The position numbers and the translations under genes are program-made. This document shows, one piece after another, positions 6,023 through 6,964 of a DNA stretch of 6,964 nt (positions are counted from its first letter, which is position 1; each line of letters begins with the position of its first letter). Source of the stretch: Oscillospiraceae bacterium (GTDB taxonomy: Bacteria > Bacillota > Clostridia > Oscillospirales > Ruminococcaceae); assembly GCA_017483405.1 (NCBI GenBank), contig JAFUWP010000228.1:1-6964 (forward strand), given 5' to 3'. The notes under the pieces are model-generated. The model did not search any database and was not told where the DNA came from. It was given only the letters and a program-made list of their open reading frames with translations.

Positions 6023-6557
6023 AGCAAACGCCTTCCTTTTCGAGTTCTGATTTCAGTGCTTTGCGAGCGTTATACAGGAAATTTTCAATCTGCTTGCGGG
6101 TTTTGTGCATGACTTTGGCAGTTTCATCATTGGAGAAATTCTCGAAATAGGCGAGATAAATCACCTGCTGATAATCCTGTTTCAGATTGCAGATTGCTCG
6201 GTGAACAGCGATTTTCTGTTCTTCTTTGAGATAATCCTGTTCCAAGTCGTGCATATCCGACAGTTCGGAGAGTTCGTCAAGAGTGGCATAATGCCGTAAT
6301 TTCCGGAGCGCATCGAGGGTGACATTTCTTCCGATGGCATAGAGCCATGTCTTGAACGAACTTTTTTCTCTGAACTTTGGTTTTTTAATGGCAAGCTTGA
6401 TGAAAGTATCCTGTACGCAGTCCTCGGCAAGACTGAGGTTGTGGGTAAAACTATTCAGGTATAACAGAAGACCGTCTTTATAATCTCTGATTAATTCGAC
6501 CATTCCGCTGTCATCGCCTGAAAGGAAACGGCGGTAGCTACTTGCACCGTTGTCCAT
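6009..6557 (-). CDS. ECF-like sigma-70 family RNA polymerase sigma factor
   Basis: The 182-residue protein has the two-domain layout of an ECF sigma factor. Region 2 spans about residues 22-88: the LAEDCVQDTFIKL helix (residues 43-55), then SSFKTWLYAIGRNVTLDALRK (about 66-86), which matches the region 2.2-2.4 'F.tWLy.Ia.N...D..R' core that contacts core polymerase and the -10 box. Region 4 spans about residues 112-168 and ends in a helix-turn-helix, FSNDETAKVMHKTRKQIENF and then LYNARKALK, which would bind the -35 box. No extra C-terminal domain is present. It is the first gene of the proposed operon. Its last codons (CYENL-stop) overlap the start of the membrane-protein gene by 14 bases, which suggests translational coupling and a sigma/anti-sigma pair. 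The specific ECF subgroup and regulon are not known from the sequence; control of its own operon is inferred. Confidence 0.93.
   Translation of the reverse strand: MDNGASSYRRFLSGDDSGMVELIRDYKDGLLLYLNSFTHNLSLAEDCVQDTFIKLAIKKPKFREKSSFKTWLYAIGRNVTLDALRKLRHYATLDELSELSDMHDLEQDYLKEEQKIAVHRAICNLKQDYQQVIYLAYFENFSNDETAKVMHKTRKQIENFLYNARKALKSELEKEGVCYENL
6031..6040 (-). promoter_or_regulatory. Ribosome binding site of the anti-sigma-like gene, inside the sigma-factor gene
   Basis: AAAAGGAAGG on the minus strand ends 8 bases before the ATG at 6022 and lies within the final codons of the sigma-factor gene. It supports the 14-base overlapping start and coupled translation of the two proteins. Confidence 0.7.
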
Positions 6558-6564
6558 GTGGAAA

Positions 6565-6571
6565 CTCCTTT
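6565..6571 (-). promoter_or_regulatory. Ribosome binding site AAAGGAG that fixes the sigma-factor start
   Basis: AAAGGAG on the minus strand sits 7 bases before the ATG at 6557. An in-frame GTG at 6584 would give a nine-residue extension (MKSSERSFH) whose codons run through this Shine-Dalgarno sequence, so the ATG is preferred. Confidence 0.85.
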
Positions 6572-6586
6572 CTGAGCTTTTCACTT

Positions 6587-6594
6587 ATTAGACG
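6587..6594 (-). promoter_or_regulatory. Possible ECF-type -10 element (CGTCTAAT) for the sigma/serpin operon
   Basis: On the minus strand CGTCTAAT lies about 30 bases upstream of the sigma-factor ATG. A CGTC-type -10 box is what several Bacillus and Clostridia ECF sigma factors use for their own promoters, so autoregulation is plausible. The region around 16-17 bases upstream (AGTGTTTCAG) is a poor match to the usual -35 TGAAAC/TGTAAC box, so the call rests mainly on the -10 sequence and its position. No sigma-A promoter is clearer in this gap. Confidence 0.3.
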
Positions 6595-6625
6595 GAGGCA
6601 GTGAGCTGAAACACTAAGTGATTTT

Positions 6626-6649
6626 TGAAAAAATTTTAAAAATTTTTCA
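6626..6649 (-). terminator. Weak A+T-rich inverted repeat after queA (possible terminator)
   Basis: Seven bases just downstream of the queA stop (TGAAAAA at 6626-6632) are complementary to TTTTTCA at 6643-6649, with an A/T-only centre. The stem is short and almost all A-T, and there is no G+C-rich stem followed by a U-run, so this is not a classical intrinsic terminator. It could equally be an A-tract upstream-promoter or curved element for the sigma-factor gene. It is the only candidate structure between queA and the next gene. Confidence 0.2.
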
Positions 6650-6656
6650 GAAATTT

Positions 6657-6964
6657 TCAATCCGCGATGAACATGGCATCACCGAACGAGAAAAAGCGAT
6701 ATTTTTCGGCAACAGCGGTTCTGTAGGCGTTCATAGTGTTATCATAACCCATGAAGGCAGAAACCAGCATGATAAGAGTCGATTCCGGAAGATGAAAGTT
6801 TGTGATTAATCCGTCAATGACTTTAAATTCATAACTGGGATAGATGAAAATATCAGTATCACCTTCGCAGGCGGTCAGGCCGTCAGGACATCTCTGAGCG
6901 GCGGATTCGAGTGTCCGGCAGGAGGTTGTGCCGACTGCAATCACGCGGCCGCCGTTTTTCTTGG
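6657..6964 (-). CDS. queA: tRNA preQ1(34) S-adenosylmethionine ribosyltransferase-isomerase QueA, C-terminal part (5' end outside window)
   Basis: QueA transfers and isomerises the ribosyl moiety of S-adenosylmethionine onto 7-aminomethyl-7-deazaguanine in the wobble position of certain tRNAs, giving epoxyqueuosine; it is a cytoplasmic housekeeping enzyme. About 102 codons are visible. The frame is open to the window edge and opens with KKNGGR followed by VIAVGTTSCRTLES, the family's conserved GGR-V-IAVGTTS-RTLE block. Then come the DIFIYPSYEFKVIDGLITNFHLP and STLIMLVSAF blocks and the typical C-terminus YRFFSFGDAMFIAD before a TGA stop. An internal GTG at 6944 is not the real start; the true start lies upstream of the window. 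The gene is probably a separate unit from the sigma/serpin operon, from which it is separated by about 100 A+T-rich bases. The family assignment is very secure; only the missing N-terminal two-thirds is unseen. Confidence 0.96.
   Translation of the reverse strand, partial: KKNGGRVIAVGTTSCRTLESAAQRCPDGLTACEGDTDIFIYPSYEFKVIDGLITNFHLPESTLIMLVSAFMGYDNTMNAYRTAVAEKYRFFSFGDAMFIAD

Larger units (their letters stand above)
26..6594 (-). other. Proposed operon: ECF sigma - anti-sigma - dockerin protein - serpin - serpin
   Basis: All five genes are on the same strand. Sigma and anti-sigma genes overlap by 14 bases; the following gaps are 38, 28 and 36 bases, filled mostly by ribosome binding sites. No internal terminator hairpin is apparent and the only promoter-like element seen is upstream of the sigma gene. 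Co-transcription is inferred from spacing; the operon probably continues past the window. Confidence 0.7.

Noticed and set aside
6657..6944. GTG at 6944 as a start of a small independent protein
   Set aside because: The frame stays open to the window edge and the residues before the GTG (KKNGGR) match QueA, so this is the interior of queA.

Overview
The window reads as a chromosomal segment of an anaerobic, fibre-degrading Firmicute, most likely a Ruminococcus-like member of the Oscillospiraceae. The main evidence is three secreted proteins that carry type-I-like dockerins of the 'AGDVTLD...LDV..LN.AILGK' kind. The moderate G+C content, the strong GAGGTGAT/AAAGGAG ribosome binding sites and an ECF sigma/membrane-partner pair fit this. 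The species cannot be fixed from sequence reading alone. All genes lie on the minus strand, so the biological order runs from high to low coordinates.

Layout in the direction of transcription: (i) the 3' end of queA, a tRNA queuosine-biosynthesis housekeeping gene cut by the window edge; (ii) a roughly 100-base A+T-rich intergenic gap with a weak inverted repeat and a possible ECF-type promoter; (iii) an ECF-like RNA polymerase sigma factor; (iv) a single-pass membrane protein overlapping it by 14 bases, with a long Glu/Thr/Pro/Ser-rich extracellular stalk, most likely the cognate anti-sigma factor; (v) a secreted dockerin protein without a catalytic or serpin domain; (vi) and (vii) two tandem paralogous secreted proteins with an internal dockerin and a C-terminal serpin (serine/cysteine protease inhibitor). 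Gaps between genes (iv) to (vii) are only 28-38 bases and hold ribosome binding sites but no convincing terminators, so (iii)-(vii) look like one operon. The first bases of the window (the downstream end) carry another GAGGT-type ribosome binding site, which suggests that at least one more gene of the array starts just outside.

Proposed logic (inference): a membrane-spanning signal receptor (sigma plus anti-sigma) controls a cassette of protease inhibitors that dock onto a cellulosome or cell-surface scaffoldin and shield it from proteolysis. Three features are not explained by standard annotation. First, a roughly 65-70-residue module with an invariant [YF]-C-x3-[GK]-[FL] signature occurs six times across the three secreted proteins (3+1+2 copies) and is not one I recognise. 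Second, the two serpins are very similar overall but almost unrelated in the bait part of their reactive-centre loops, suggesting different target proteases. Third, the anti-sigma stalk is long, acidic and probably unstructured, so it could itself be the protease-sensing element. No RNA genes, CRISPR arrays, insertion sequences or phage genes were seen.
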